64,000 bases of DNA from Dinoroseobacter sp049800835. GTDB lineage: Bacteria > Pseudomonadota > Alphaproteobacteria > Rhodobacterales > Rhodobacteraceae. The notes under the pieces were generated by a model. The model was not told the DNA's origin, did no database searches, and saw only the letters and a program-made list of their open reading frames with translations. Positions 1 through 7,620 of the stretch are shown here, one piece after another. The translations under genes and the position numbers were made by a program. Within the stretch, counting starts at the first letter, position 1, and the number at the start of each line of letters is the position of its first letter. The stretch is from assembly GCF_049800835.1 (NCBI RefSeq), contig NZ_JBNAFU010000001.1, forward strand, positions 434,001-498,000. The letters run 5' to 3'.

Positions 1-9
1 CACGCCGTC

Positions 10-1230
10 ATGAACATCACCGCCAAGATCACGTCGAAAGATGCCCCGGATATGGGCGCGTTCGACTGGGAAGACCCGTTCCGGCTTGAAGACCAGCTGA
101 CCGAGGATGAGCGGATGCTCCGCGACGCCGCCGCTGCCTTCGCTGCTGACAAACTCGCGGACCGCGTGGTCGCGGCGTATCGCGAGGCCGAGGTGGCACC
201 AGAGATCTTTTCACAAATGGGCGCGGCCGGACTGCTTGGCCTGACCATCCCCGAGGAATACGGCGGGCTGGGCGCATCTTACGTGACCTACGGGCTGGTG
301 GCGCGCGAGATTGAGCGGGTGGACTCCGGCTACAGATCGATGATGTCGGTTCAGTCGTCTCTCGTCATGTATCCGATCTATGCCTACGGCTCCGAGGAAC
401 AGCGGCAAAAATACCTGCCAGGGCTCGCCGCCGGATCCCTGATCGGGTGTTTCGGTCTGACGGAACCCGATGCGGGGTCAGATCCCGCCGGCATGAAGAC
501 CCGGGCCGAAAAGACCCCGACCGGCTATCGGCTGACCGGCTCGAAAATGTGGATCTCCAACTCCCCCATCGCGGATGTTTTCGTGGTCTGGGCCAAATCC
601 GATGCCCATGACGGCAAGATCCGGGGCTTTATCCTCGAAAAAGGCATGGCCGGTCTCAGCGCCCCGAAGGTCGGCGGCAAGCTTTCCCTGCGCGCCTCGG
701 TCACCGGCGAGATCGTGATGGACGGCGTCGAGGTTGGCGAGGACGCGCTGCTGCCCGGTGTGCAGGGCCTGAAAGGCCCGTTCGGCTGCCTGAACCGCGC
801 GCGCTATGGCATCAGCTGGGGGGTGATGGGCGCTGCGGAGTTCTGCTGGCACGCCGCACGGCAATACGGGCTGGACCGCAAGCAGTTCAACAAGCCTCTC
901 GCCCAGACCCAACTGTTCCAGAAGAAACTGGCGGACATGCAGACCGAGATCGCGCTGGGGCTGCAAGCCAGCCTGCGCGTCGGTCGTCTGATCGATGACG
1001 GTCAGGGCGCGCCCGAGATGATCTCCATCGTCAAGCGCAACAATTGCGGCAAGGCACTCGACATCGCGCGCATGTCGCGCGACATGCATGGCGGCAATGG
1101 CATCTCGGAGGATTTCCAGATCATGCGCCACATGCTGAACCTCGAAACGGTGAACACCTACGAGGGCACCCATGATGTGCACGCGCTGATTCTGGGGCGC
1201 GCCCAAACCGGGCTTCAGGCGTTCTTCTGA
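10..1230 (+). CDS. gcdH: Glutaryl-CoA dehydrogenase (acyl-CoA dehydrogenase family)
   Basis: FAD-dependent enzyme that oxidises and decarboxylates glutaryl-CoA to crotonyl-CoA in lysine and tryptophan breakdown. The 406 residues cover the full acyl-CoA dehydrogenase fold: helical N-domain, a beta-domain with FGLTEPDAGSDP near residue 150 and WISNSP near 180, and a C-terminal helical domain. The catalytic base is the Glu of the C-terminal YEGTHD motif (E385). The opening FDWEDPFRLEDQLTEDER is typical of GcdH and separates it from short-chain acyl-CoA dehydrogenases. The start is uncertain: ATG 10 has almost no upstream sequence in view and ATG 52 (MGAFDWED) is equally possible. A LysE-type exporter gene follows on the same strand after 54 bases. 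Confidence 0.93.
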   Translation: MNITAKITSKDAPDMGAFDWEDPFRLEDQLTEDERMLRDAAAAFAADKLADRVVAAYREAEVAPEIFSQMGAAGLLGLTIPEEYGGLGASYVTYGLVAREIERVDSGYRSMMSVQSSLVMYPIYAYGSEEQRQKYLPGLAAGSLIGCFGLTEPDAGSDPAGMKTRAEKTPTGYRLTGSKMWISNSPIADVFVVWAKSDAHDGKIRGFILEKGMAGLSAPKVGGKLSLRASVTGEIVMDGVEVGEDALLPGVQGLKGPFGCLNRARYGISWGVMGAAEFCWHAARQYGLDRKQFNKPLAQTQLFQKKLADMQTEIALGLQASLRVGRLIDDGQGAPEMISIVKRNNCGKALDIARMSRDMHGGNGISEDFQIMRHMLNLETVNTYEGTHDVHALILGRAQTGLQAFF

Positions 1231-1262
1231 CGCTTGCGTTTCGCGCAAGACGCGGGATAGCT

Positions 1263-1283
1263 GGGCGGGAAAGGATCCCGCCC
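1263..1283 (+). promoter_or_regulatory. Perfect stem-loop holding the ribosome-binding site of the LysE-type gene
   Basis: GGGCGGGA (1263-1270) pairs perfectly with TCCCGCCC (1276-1283). The five-base loop is AAGGA, the only Shine-Dalgarno-like sequence before the ATG at 1285, nine bases downstream. The stem ends two bases before the start codon. It may control translation initiation or act as an intercistronic stem-loop after gcdH. It has no T-run, so it is not a classical terminator. Confidence 0.5.
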
Positions 1284-1284
1284 C

Positions 1285-1908
1285 ATGCCCCTTGATACCT
1301 GGTTGACCTTCGTTGCAGCCTCCACTGCACTGCTGCTGATCCCCGGCCCCACGATCTTGCTGGTTCTGTCCTATGCCCTGACGCAAGGCAAACGCGTCGC
1401 GGTCAGCACCGCCGCCGGAGTTGCCCTGGGCGACCTGATCGCGATGAGCGCGTCCTTGGCCGGGCTTGGCGCATTGGTCCTCGCTTCTGCCACACTTTTT
1501 TCCGCGCTCAAGTGGATCGGCGCGGTATACCTCGTCTGGCTCGGGATAAGGTTGCTCCGATCCGCCCCGCACGCCGGGCTTGAGGCGATGACGCCCCGCT
1601 CCGCGACAGCACGCGAAACCTTCGCCCATGCCACGGCTGTCACAGCGCTCAACCCCAAGAGCATCGCGTTTTTCATTGCTTTCGTGCCGCAGTTCATCGA
1701 TCCGGACGCAGCCTTGCTGCCGCAGTTCTCGATCCTGATCGCGACTTTCGTTTCGCTGGCAACGATCAATGCGCTCGCCTACGCGCTTCTGGCCGACAAA
1801 CTGAGGGCACGGATCACACGCCCCGGCACCTTGCGCTGGATGAGTCGCAGCGGCGGTGGCGCGCTGATCGGGATGGGCGTGCTGACCGCAACGGCGGAGC
1901 GGAGCTAA
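1285..1908 (+). CDS. LysE/RhtB-family amino-acid exporter
   Basis: Inner-membrane exporter of the LysE/RhtB superfamily. The protein is 207 residues, the usual length, with about six hydrophobic segments. It starts with the family pattern: first membrane helix, then IPGPTILLVLSYALTQGKR near residue 19, then AAGVALGDLI. The central VTALNPKSIAFFIAFVPQFI matches the conserved NPK segment of the family. The substrate cannot be read from sequence; homoserine, threonine, leucine and lysine exporters all belong here. Its ribosome-binding site sits in the loop of a perfect hairpin. Confidence 0.88.
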   Translation: MPLDTWLTFVAASTALLLIPGPTILLVLSYALTQGKRVAVSTAAGVALGDLIAMSASLAGLGALVLASATLFSALKWIGAVYLVWLGIRLLRSAPHAGLEAMTPRSATARETFAHATAVTALNPKSIAFFIAFVPQFIDPDAALLPQFSILIATFVSLATINALAYALLADKLRARITRPGTLRWMSRSGGGALIGMGVLTATAERS

Positions 1909-2211
1909 ACAGACTCTCTTCCGCGCGCAGAGTGCGCGTCGCAAGCAGCGGCGCGAACATACACCCTTGTGAAATGACCCTCGCACAACTCTGGCTTGCA
2001 CGCGCTTGCGCGGCAAAAACTGACCTGCGCACGCTTGTACGTGCACCTACCCCAGACAAAAACTGATTTGAATCAATTCGAAACTACGCAAGTTGACTCA
2101 CATTCATAAATTCATATACGTTTTAGATGTTGTGCGCTGGAGGGGGCCGGGAAACGACGAACAAAGGCTCACCATCCCGCTCGGCGTGTATCGATTTGGG
2201 AGAGTCAAACA
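1909..2211. other. Intergenic region with leader of the VPLPA gene
   Basis: About 300 bases without a convincing gene. The first half is GC-rich and carries nothing I recognise. The second half becomes AT-rich from about 2060 and holds a sigma70-like promoter (2093-2120) and, at its end, a strong ribosome-binding site, both pointing into the VPLPA-CTERM gene. Short open frames here have no ribosome-binding site or protein-like composition. Confidence 0.6.
2093..2120 (+). promoter_or_regulatory. Candidate sigma70 promoter of the VPLPA-CTERM gene
   Basis: TTGACT at 2093-2098 and TATACG at 2115-2120 are separated by 16 bases in a locally AT-rich stretch. This predicts a transcript start near 2127 and a leader of about 85 bases before the ATG at 2212. 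Identified by eye only. Confidence 0.5.
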
Positions 2212-2259
2212 ATGCCCCGCAACCTTCAATCCTAAACCCTTCTGGCGCCGATCTGCGGC
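2198..2259 (+). other. Ribosome-binding site and signal-peptide start interrupted by a TAA codon
   Basis: GGGAGAG (2198-2204) lies seven bases before ATG 2212, an excellent initiation site. ATG 2212 is in the same frame as the VPLPA protein and reads MPRNLQS, then TAA at 2233-2235, then TLLAPICGLAFPCLAAPAAI straight into the mature protein. Without the stop this would be an ordinary Sec signal peptide: basic N-end, hydrophobic core, AIAA cleavage region. A single base change at codon 8 would restore it. The stop is therefore either a nonsense mutation or a sequence error. Confidence 0.75.
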
Positions 2260-3480
2260 TTGGCATTCCCTTGCCTTGCAGCCCCTGCAGCGATCGCAGC
2301 GACCATCACCGGATGGAATGTCGACAACGTTGTCACAGACGCGTCGACGCCGACCGGGACCAGCGTGATCTACGATCAGAACGTGACGGCCGGCGTGCCC
2401 ACCGGCGCACAATCCAGCGGCACAGTCGTTTTCACACCGCCAGAGGCGATCTCGCCCGGCATCAAGGTGGAAAACGTGCCCGGCGGGTATCCAGATACCG
2501 GCGCTGGCGCGACGCTGACGCTTGACGGCTGCCTCATGACGTCCAATCCCGGCGCAACCTGCACGAGCCCGTTTCAAAGCGGCAAGCGGATCAAGCAGAA
2601 AGTCACCGGGACCGGCTCTACAGACCTCGTGTTTGACATCGATGCCTCGGATATCGACATGGCGTTCTATCAGGTCTTCAGCCGCCTGATCAATGACAGC
2701 GATCAGGCACTGGCCGGTGTGACGGTCGAGCTTGGCTTCGGCGTGGGCGACGATTTTGTTGCGGCAACCGGGGATCAGTTGACCTTCTCCACGGAATTCA
2801 CCGCGCAACCGAACAACAGCGGCTTGTCTTCAACCTCTCAGTATCCGTTCGGCCTGTTCGGTGACGCAGATGACAGTCCGAACTTCTTGCTGGATGGCTT
2901 CTTCGCCAGTGACCGCACGGGATTCGATCTCGACCAGACCGCGACGACCATCACAACCGGCGCTTACTACGGCGAGTACGCCACGATTTTCGGAGACTGG
3001 CGTCCGCTCAGCGATGTCGAAGAAGGATTGTTCTGGGACTTCGACGACGATGCAGAGACCGACAATCTGCTGATGGCGTGGCAAATCGGCGATGACCTGT
3101 GCGAGCTGCGCCGCACTGTCGGAGAAACCTGCGCGGCATCCGGGTCGTCTGATCCCTTCGCCGCTCCGAATTGCACGTTCGGGGTCACACTGGACGACTA
3201 CATCACCGGCAGCTTTGACGAGATCGTCACCTTCCTGACCGACGCGGCGGGGTCCGACTATTTCAGCATCTTCGGTTCCGGCGAGATTGAGGATCTGGCA
3301 AATCTCAACCTCAACTACGCGATCGCACTAGGCGATCTGACGGGCCACTCGTCGTTCACCTTGCGCACGACGGCAATGCCGGCCGTCAACGTGGTGCCCC
3401 TCCCTGCCGGAGCGCCCCTGATGCTTGGCGGTCTCGCGGCTCTGGCCGTCCTGCGGCGGCGCAAGACCAAGGTCAGCTAA
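2260..3480 (+). CDS. VPLPA-CTERM sorting-domain surface protein (5' end damaged)
   Basis: Acidic, Asp/Gly/Thr-rich secreted protein of about 400 residues with few lysines, as expected for an exported protein. It ends in a VPLPA-type sorting signal: VPLPAGAPLMLGG, a hydrophobic helix, then the basic tail RRRK. Proteins of this class are thought to be processed by an exosortase, and none is encoded in this window. The stated start is a TTG at 2260 with no Shine-Dalgarno sequence and only a truncated signal peptide. The natural start appears to be ATG 2212, which has a strong ribosome-binding site but is followed by an in-frame TAA at 2233. The gene is probably a recent pseudogene or is translated weakly by reinitiation. 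The internal function is unknown. Confidence 0.75.
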   Translation: MAFPCLAAPAAIAATITGWNVDNVVTDASTPTGTSVIYDQNVTAGVPTGAQSSGTVVFTPPEAISPGIKVENVPGGYPDTGAGATLTLDGCLMTSNPGATCTSPFQSGKRIKQKVTGTGSTDLVFDIDASDIDMAFYQVFSRLINDSDQALAGVTVELGFGVGDDFVAATGDQLTFSTEFTAQPNNSGLSSTSQYPFGLFGDADDSPNFLLDGFFASDRTGFDLDQTATTITTGAYYGEYATIFGDWRPLSDVEEGLFWDFDDDAETDNLLMAWQIGDDLCELRRTVGETCAASGSSDPFAAPNCTFGVTLDDYITGSFDEIVTFLTDAAGSDYFSIFGSGEIEDLANLNLNYAIALGDLTGHSSFTLRTTAMPAVNVVPLPAGAPLMLGGLAALAVLRRRKTKVS

Positions 3481-3502
3481 CCACAGCGCACAGACTTCTG
3501 GT

Positions 3503-3525
3503 GGACCGAGGCTCAGTCTCGGTCC
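3503..3525. terminator. Stem-loop between convergent VPLPA gene and tetR
   Basis: GGACCGAG (3503-3510) and CTCGGTCC (3518-3525) form a perfect eight-base-pair stem with a seven-base loop. It overlaps the tetR stop codon and lies 22 bases after the VPLPA stop. No T-run follows on either strand, so termination efficiency is doubtful. Confidence 0.4.
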
Positions 3526-4109
3526 CCCTGAACACGCAGGGCTTCCACCTCACGCGCGATGTCTTCGGCCATTTCCGCCACTGCTGTCGATGAACCAGGG
3601 CGTTGGGCGTAGGCGCGCAGCCCCCCGATCTCGGCCATGTAGCGACGGCCGAGTTTGGCGGGGTTGCTGTCCGGTGCGATCTCCCCGGCCGCAAGCGCAT
3701 CGGAGAACGTTGCGATGAACCGTGCCTCCGTTTCCGCCAGAAGTGCTTCGGCGCGCTCGGACAATGCCGGTGTTTGGGCCGCTTCGAGTACGGTCTTAAC
3801 CATCATGCACGCCCGCGCAGGCTCGTCTCGCTGCCCCAGATCGGCAAAGCTGCGGATGTGAGCGGCGAGCGCCGCAAGCGGGGAGGCATAGTTTGCGCGC
3901 AGATCGGCAAACCGGGCAGCACCGGCTTGCGCGTACCGTTCCAGTGCCTCGAGGAACAACTTCTCCTTGCTGTCAAAGGCGGCGTAGATGGAGCCCGGGC
4001 GCATATCAAGCGTTGCCTCCAAATCCTTCAGCGAAGTCGCATGATATCCCTTGGCCCAGAACAGGTCGCGGGCGCGGATAACGGCGTCTTCTCGCTTGTC
4101 TGCTTTCAT
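3513..4109 (-). CDS. TetR/AcrR-family transcriptional regulator
   Basis: A 198-residue repressor-type regulator. The N-terminal helix-turn-helix spans roughly residues 10-55 and shows the family pattern (ARDLFWAKGYHATSLKDLE, then MRPGSIYAAFDSKEKLF). The C-terminal ligand-binding domain is all-helical, and its ligand is unknown. I chose ATG 4109; a GTG at 4130 would add seven residues. The gene is divergent from the AhpD-like gene at 4251. The gap between them holds two copies of a 16-base dyad, so the protein probably represses itself and that neighbour. The 3' end converges on the VPLPA gene. Confidence 0.9.
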   Translation of the reverse strand: MKADKREDAVIRARDLFWAKGYHATSLKDLEATLDMRPGSIYAAFDSKEKLFLEALERYAQAGAARFADLRANYASPLAALAAHIRSFADLGQRDEPARACMMVKTVLEAAQTPALSERAEALLAETEARFIATFSDALAAGEIAPDSNPAKLGRRYMAEIGGLRAYAQRPGSSTAVAEMAEDIAREVEALRVQGDRD

Positions 4110-4132
4110 CGGCGGAATCCATTTCGACACAC

Positions 4133-4176
4133 TTTTGAGTGATTGCTCAAAATACGTCTTGAACGATCACTCAAAA
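4133..4176. promoter_or_regulatory. Tandem TetR-type operator dyads
   Basis: Two related near-palindromes lie between the divergent tetR and AhpD-like genes: TTGAGTGATTGCTCAA (4135-4150) and TTGAACGATCACTCAA (4159-4174). Read on opposite strands both fit TTGAGTGATYGYTCAA, and TTTT/AAAA extends the repeat on the outside. The centres are 24 bases apart. This is the usual size and symmetry of a TetR-family operator and suggests two dimers binding side by side. Confidence 0.75.
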
Positions 4177-4250
4177 CACTTAGCTCTCAGGTCATCGAAC
4201 ACAAGACCCACGCTCCATCCGGAGCCCCTGAAACAGGCAAGGAGCCTCCA

Positions 4251-4817
4251 ATGTCCGATTTCCCCATCCATACCGCCGAAACCGCGCCCGACGCTGCAAA
4301 ACCGCTGCTGGAAAAGTCACAAGCCGCGTTTGGCCGCATTCCCAGCCTGCACGGCGCACTCGCCGAAGCCCCCGGCGTGCTCGACGGCTACCAAATCCTG
4401 CACAAGCTCTTCCTTGCCACCAGCTTCGATAATGACGAGAAAACAGTGGTTTGGCAGACCATCAATGTCGAACACGAGTGTCATTACTGTGTCCCCGGAC
4501 ACACCGCGATCGCAAACGCGATGAAGGTCGATCCGGCCATCACAGAGGCCCTGCGCAACGAAACGCCGCTGCCCACCGCGCGACTGGAGGCTCTGCGCAC
4601 CTTTACGCTCGCCGTGCTACGCGGGCGCGGTCACGTCAGCGAGGATGATTTGAATGCGTTCTTCGCCGCGGGCTACACCAAGGCACAGGTGCTGGAGGTG
4701 ATCCTCGGCCTGTCGCAAAAGGTGATCTCGAACTACGTGAACCATATCGCCGAAACCCCGATTGATGCTCCGGTGCAGAAATTTGCCTGGACGCGCGCGG
4801 CCAAGACCGCAGCCTGA
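4251..4817 (+). CDS. Carboxymuconolactone decarboxylase/AhpD-like family protein
   Basis: A 188-residue protein of the CMD/AhpD fold. It carries the complete peroxidase-type active-site signature: EHECHYCVPGHTAIA, i.e. Glu-x3-Cys-x2-Cys-x3-His, near residues 74-88. The redox CxxC makes a thiol-dependent hydroperoxide or oxidative-stress role more likely than decarboxylation; the exact substrate is unknown. The start is ATG 4251, preceded by AAGGAG. The gene is divergent from tetR with two operator-like dyads in between, so it is probably induced when that repressor is released. Its end converges on the urease accessory block. Confidence 0.85.
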   Translation: MSDFPIHTAETAPDAAKPLLEKSQAAFGRIPSLHGALAEAPGVLDGYQILHKLFLATSFDNDEKTVVWQTINVEHECHYCVPGHTAIANAMKVDPAITEALRNETPLPTARLEALRTFTLAVLRGRGHVSEDDLNAFFAAGYTKAQVLEVILGLSQKVISNYVNHIAETPIDAPVQKFAWTRAAKTAA

Positions 4818-4834
4818 GACATGCGCAGGCGGGG

Positions 4835-5446
4835 TCACACGAGCCCGCCGTCCCGTTCCAGGAACGCCACGATCTCGGGCACTCCGGTGCCCGATTTCAA
4901 CGCCGCCATGACAAACGGGCGCGCGCCCCGTGCGGCACGTGCATCACGTTCCAGCAGGTCGCGATCCACCCCCACATGAGGCGCCAGATCGGTCTTGTTG
5001 ATCACCAGCAGGTCCGAGCGTGTCAGCCCCGGCCCCTTCTTGCGCGGAATGTCCTGCCCGGCCGCCGTATCGATCACGTAGATGGTCAGGTCCGCCAGTT
5101 CCGGGCTGAACGTGGCGGCAAGATTGTCGCCCCCGCTTTCGATCAGGATAAGATCGAGGTCGTCGAACCGCGCGCGCAGTTCGGACACGGCGGCCAGGTT
5201 GATCGACGCATCTTCGCGGATGGCCGTGTGCGGACAGCCCCCGGTTTCCACTCCCTTGATCCGCTCCAGCGGCAGCGCCTGCGCGCGCATCAGGTATTCA
5301 GCATCTTCAGACGTATAGATGTCATTGGTGATCACGGCGACGGAATACCGATCGCGCAACGCCTTGCAGAGGCGTTCGGTCAGCGTGGTCTTGCCCGCCC
5401 CGACGGGCCCGCCGATACCCACGCGCAAGGGGCCGTTAACGGACAT
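4835..5446 (-). CDS. ureG: Urease accessory GTPase UreG
   Basis: SIMIBI-class GTPase that drives nickel insertion into urease with UreD, UreF and UreE. The 203 residues show the P-loop GGPVGAGKT, the nickel-binding Cys-Pro-His in VETGGCPHTAIR, the ESGGDNLAATFSPELAD segment and the NKTD guanine-specificity motif. The start is ATG 5446 (MSVNGPLRVGIGG); a longer reading adds an unconserved basic leader. It is the last gene of the ureE-ureF-CMD-ureG block, and its start overlaps the end of the CMD gene by 11 bases. Confidence 0.96.
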   Translation of the reverse strand: MSVNGPLRVGIGGPVGAGKTTLTERLCKALRDRYSVAVITNDIYTSEDAEYLMRAQALPLERIKGVETGGCPHTAIREDASINLAAVSELRARFDDLDLILIESGGDNLAATFSPELADLTIYVIDTAAGQDIPRKKGPGLTRSDLLVINKTDLAPHVGVDRDLLERDARAARGARPFVMAALKSGTGVPEIVAFLERDGGLV

Positions 5447-5828
5447 CTTCCGCGCCCTCGTCTTCTTCGCCGAAAACCTCAAGAGCCGCATTCAGCCCGT
5501 TGATTGCGCTTGGAAACCCGCCATAAAGCGCCATCTGCCAGATGACTTCGCCAATCTCCTCCCGGGTCAGACCGGCCTTCCGACCGCCCGCGATGTTCAC
5601 CTTGAGTTGCGGTCGGGTCTGCCCCCCGAGAGCGGTCAACGCGGCAATCGTCGCCAGATACCGGTCGCGCAGCGGAAGACCCGGGCGCGCGTAGTGTCGG
5701 CCATAGGCAAAATCGACCACACCCTCGGCCATGCCCGGTACCAGATGTCCGTAGCGCGCCTCCAACGCCGCTTCCATACCCGGGTTCAGTTCCTCGGATA
5801 GCGCGCGGCCTGTTTCGGTCGTACTCAT
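5436..5828 (-). CDS. CMD-family protein within the urease accessory block
   Basis: A 130-residue single-domain carboxymuconolactone decarboxylase-like protein. It shows the family helix pattern (RDRYLATIAALTALGGQTRPQ, then AGLTREEIGEVIWQMALYGG) but has no CxxC, so the AhpD-type redox centre is absent. It overlaps ureF by four bases and ureG by 11, so it must be co-translated with the urease accessory genes. No urease role is established for this family. The tight coupling is the only functional hint. Confidence 0.85.
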   Translation of the reverse strand: MSTTETGRALSEELNPGMEAALEARYGHLVPGMAEGVVDFAYGRHYARPGLPLRDRYLATIAALTALGGQTRPQLKVNIAGGRKAGLTREEIGEVIWQMALYGGFPSAINGLNAALEVFGEEDEGAEDVR

Positions 5829-6472
5829 GATCTGAAAATCCTCACATCCATGGTTTCATGCGCCATTGCCGCCATGTCGCTCAAGACCGCGCTTGTGCCG
5901 ATCCGGTCCGTCGGCAAGGTCGACAGTTCGACCCCCAACGCCGCGATGACGGGATGCAGCGCGGATGCGACGCGCTGCCCATCGGTCTGGCCGAGCGGAA
6001 TGAACCGGACAGCAGCAGACACCAGGTTTGACGTGAACGCCTGAAGGTACATCGCCACGACCTCTGCCACGGGCAATTCCAATGCGCGCGCCCGCACCCC
6101 GAAGGCAACGGGATAAGGCATGGCTTGCAGGGTATCCGCGTAAAGCGCGTTTGTCGTGGCAACAAAGGCCGCCCCCTGGTCGCGGGTTTCGGCCCATCGC
6201 TCCGCACTGGTGGCCAGAGCTTCTGCAAGTTCGGACAGGGCGCCGGGGTCCTCCCCCCGCGCCGCTGCGGCGACCAACGCGCCATCGGTGCGCCCGGAGC
6301 CGGTGCGCAAAACCGTCTCCAGCCACCCGCGCAACGTCTCGGCGTCCGCAATACGTCCTTCGGAGATCGCCCATTCCAGCCCATGGGAATACGCGAACGC
6401 GCTGACAGGAAAGGACGGGCTGAGCCATTGCTGCAACGTCAGCCGCGCTTCATCCATGGGAATGCCCGTGGT
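5825..6472 (-). CDS. ureF: Urease accessory protein UreF
   Basis: All-helical protein that joins UreD and UreG in the urease activation complex. The hallmark LQQWLSPSFPVSAFAYSHGLEWA sits near the N-terminus, and the C-terminal part carries LPLAEV-like and AVRFIPLGQTDGQ segments typical of UreF. The start is uncertain. ATG 6472 (MTTGIPMDEARL) and ATG 6457 (MDEARL) both lie in the region overlapping the histidine-rich end of ureE; ATG 6505 has a better ribosome-binding site but adds an unconserved leader. The overlap implies translational coupling. Confidence 0.93.
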   Translation of the reverse strand, partial: TTGIPMDEARLTLQQWLSPSFPVSAFAYSHGLEWAISEGRIADAETLRGWLETVLRTGSGRTDGALVAAAARGEDPGALSELAEALATSAERWAETRDQGAAFVATTNALYADTLQAMPYPVAFGVRARALELPVAEVVAMYLQAFTSNLVSAAVRFIPLGQTDGQRVASALHPVIAALGVELSTLPTDRIGTSAVLSDMAAMAHETMDVRIFRS

Positions 6473-6905
6473 CATGGCCCATCGTGCGCCCATGACCATA
6501 CGCACCGCCTTCGGGGCGGAACGGCGCGGTCAGATGCGTGACCTCGGCTCCAAGACCGCGCAGCATGCGGGCCAGAACGTGGTCCTCGCGGATCAGCAGA
6601 TGATCCCCGGCGATCTGGCACGGCGTGTGTCGATTCCCGATATGCCAGGCCAGACGCACAAGGTCGCCCTCAACCCGCATCAGGGGCTCAGGGGCCGCGC
6701 GCACCGCGATGCAGGTTCCGTCCGGCAGGCGAACGCCCTGCCCCTCGTCGAGGCTGACGGTCTCCGCAAGATCCAGCACGAAGGCGATGCCCGCGTCCGA
6801 GACCAGCCGCTTGCGCCGCACGAACCGCGCGTCGTAATCGAGCGAAACGGTATCAGTCGCGCCGCTGGCGGACCCGATCGCGGTGATCCGGGGCGTCTGC
6901 GTCAT
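6450..6905 (-). CDS. ureE: Urease nickel metallochaperone UreE
   Basis: Nickel-binding chaperone that delivers metal to the UreDFG-apourease complex. About 151 residues from ATG 6905 (MTQTPRITAI). The C-terminal domain has WHIGNRHTPCQI and REDHVLARMLRGLGA, holding the conserved metal-site His, and the tail GHDHGHSHG is a short nickel-binding His cluster. Its last 23 bases overlap ureF. Its 5' end overlaps the preceding DUF1127-like gene by about 53 bases, which is long for a same-strand overlap. Confidence 0.94.
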   Translation of the reverse strand: MTQTPRITAIGSASGATDTVSLDYDARFVRRKRLVSDAGIAFVLDLAETVSLDEGQGVRLPDGTCIAVRAAPEPLMRVEGDLVRLAWHIGNRHTPCQIAGDHLLIREDHVLARMLRGLGAEVTHLTAPFRPEGGAYGHGRTMGHDHGHSHG

Positions 6906-7137
6906 GCCAGCCCCCATGCGGGGACAACACCGAGCGCGCCGCGTGCTTCTGGTGAATATGGCGCTTCAGCACCTTGCGGGTCAGACCGAGACGGTTCAAC
7001 TCCGCATCGCTGAGCGCGTTCAGGGCGGCGAATTCCGCGGCCATGGCCCGGGCGTCCTGAAGTGACCTCCAGAAAGACCAGGCGCGGGCCCAGATCGAGT
7101 TTCGCCCCCAGAGGGGATTGTTGATATACTGCTCCAT
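6853..7137 (-). CDS. DUF1127-like small protein upstream of ureE
   Basis: A 94-residue small basic protein. The middle, ALNALSDAELNRLGLTRKVLKRHI, resembles the short DUF1127 motif (LxxLSDxELxxLGLTR) found in small alphaproteobacterial regulatory or RNA-associated proteins. The last ~30 residues are Arg/His/Asp-rich, show no family resemblance and overlap the start of ureE. The functional protein may once have ended sooner, or the tail may exist to couple translation to ureE. No function is assigned. Confidence 0.7.
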   Translation of the reverse strand: MEQYINNPLWGRNSIWARAWSFWRSLQDARAMAAEFAALNALSDAELNRLGLTRKVLKRHIHQKHAARSVLSPHGGWHDADAPDHRDRVRQRRD

Positions 7138-7266
7138 AGGAAACGCTTACCTTCTTTTTGAGGTGCGGCTTCCTCCCTACCCGAACGGCGGCGTGCGGTC
7201 GTGCACGTGCGCGCCGGGGCATGCGGATTGCGAATGCACTGACGGCATTCTTGCTGGTCGTGGGCG

Positions 7267-7473
7267 TCAGGCGCTTTGCGCAAGCTCGCGCAACAGCGCG
7301 TCGCGGGTCGTGCCCATCTTTTCCAGCTGCAGCGTTGAAAGCGACTGAATACGCTCCGCTTCCGCGCGCATTTCGTGTGCATGCGCGACGAGGTGCGGCA
7401 AGTAGAAGACGGCATCCATCACGGAAGCGGCCAGTTTCGAGACGGACGGACGGTCGAGTGCAAGTGATGACAT
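7267..7473 (-). CDS. Second DUF1127-like small protein
   Basis: A 68-residue protein whose C-terminal LSTLQLEKMGTTRDALLRELA weakly resembles the DUF1127 motif of its neighbour. The N-terminal part is a predicted amphipathic helix. GGAG lies a suitable distance before ATG 7473. It is probably the first gene of the minus-strand block leading into ureE-F-G and is divergent from the DsrE-like gene at 7634. Function unknown. Confidence 0.65.
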   Translation of the reverse strand: MSSLALDRPSVSKLAASVMDAVFYLPHLVAHAHEMRAEAERIQSLSTLQLEKMGTTRDALLRELAQSA

Positions 7474-7556
7474 TGGAAATCTCCGTGGATCGTGTCACGT
7501 GTTTCCTCCCTGTGGTGCCAATATGTGTCGGTATCCATCTGTATACCACTGTCAGA

Positions 7557-7620
7557 ACCGAAACCCCGAGATGCACTGAGCGAATATCTCGGGCAGATTG
7601 TTGCCTACCGAAACCCCGAG
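7557..7620. repeat. Direct and inverted repeats in the DsrE/DUF1127 divergent promoter region
   Basis: ACCGAAACCCCGAG occurs at 7557-7570 and again, identically, at 7607-7620, exactly 50 bases apart. Between them CCCGAGAT (7565-7572) and ATCTCGGG (7586-7593) form a perfect eight-base inverted repeat with a 13-base gap. The block sits just before the DsrE-like start (7634) and upstream of the divergent gene at 7473, so a shared operator is likely. The binding protein is unknown. Confidence 0.5.

Noticed and set aside
2212..2262. Recoding (readthrough or selenocysteine) at the TAA in the VPLPA gene start
   Set aside because: TAA is the least suppressible stop, selenocysteine uses TGA, and no SECIS-like or recoding structure is evident. 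A mutation or sequence error is simpler.
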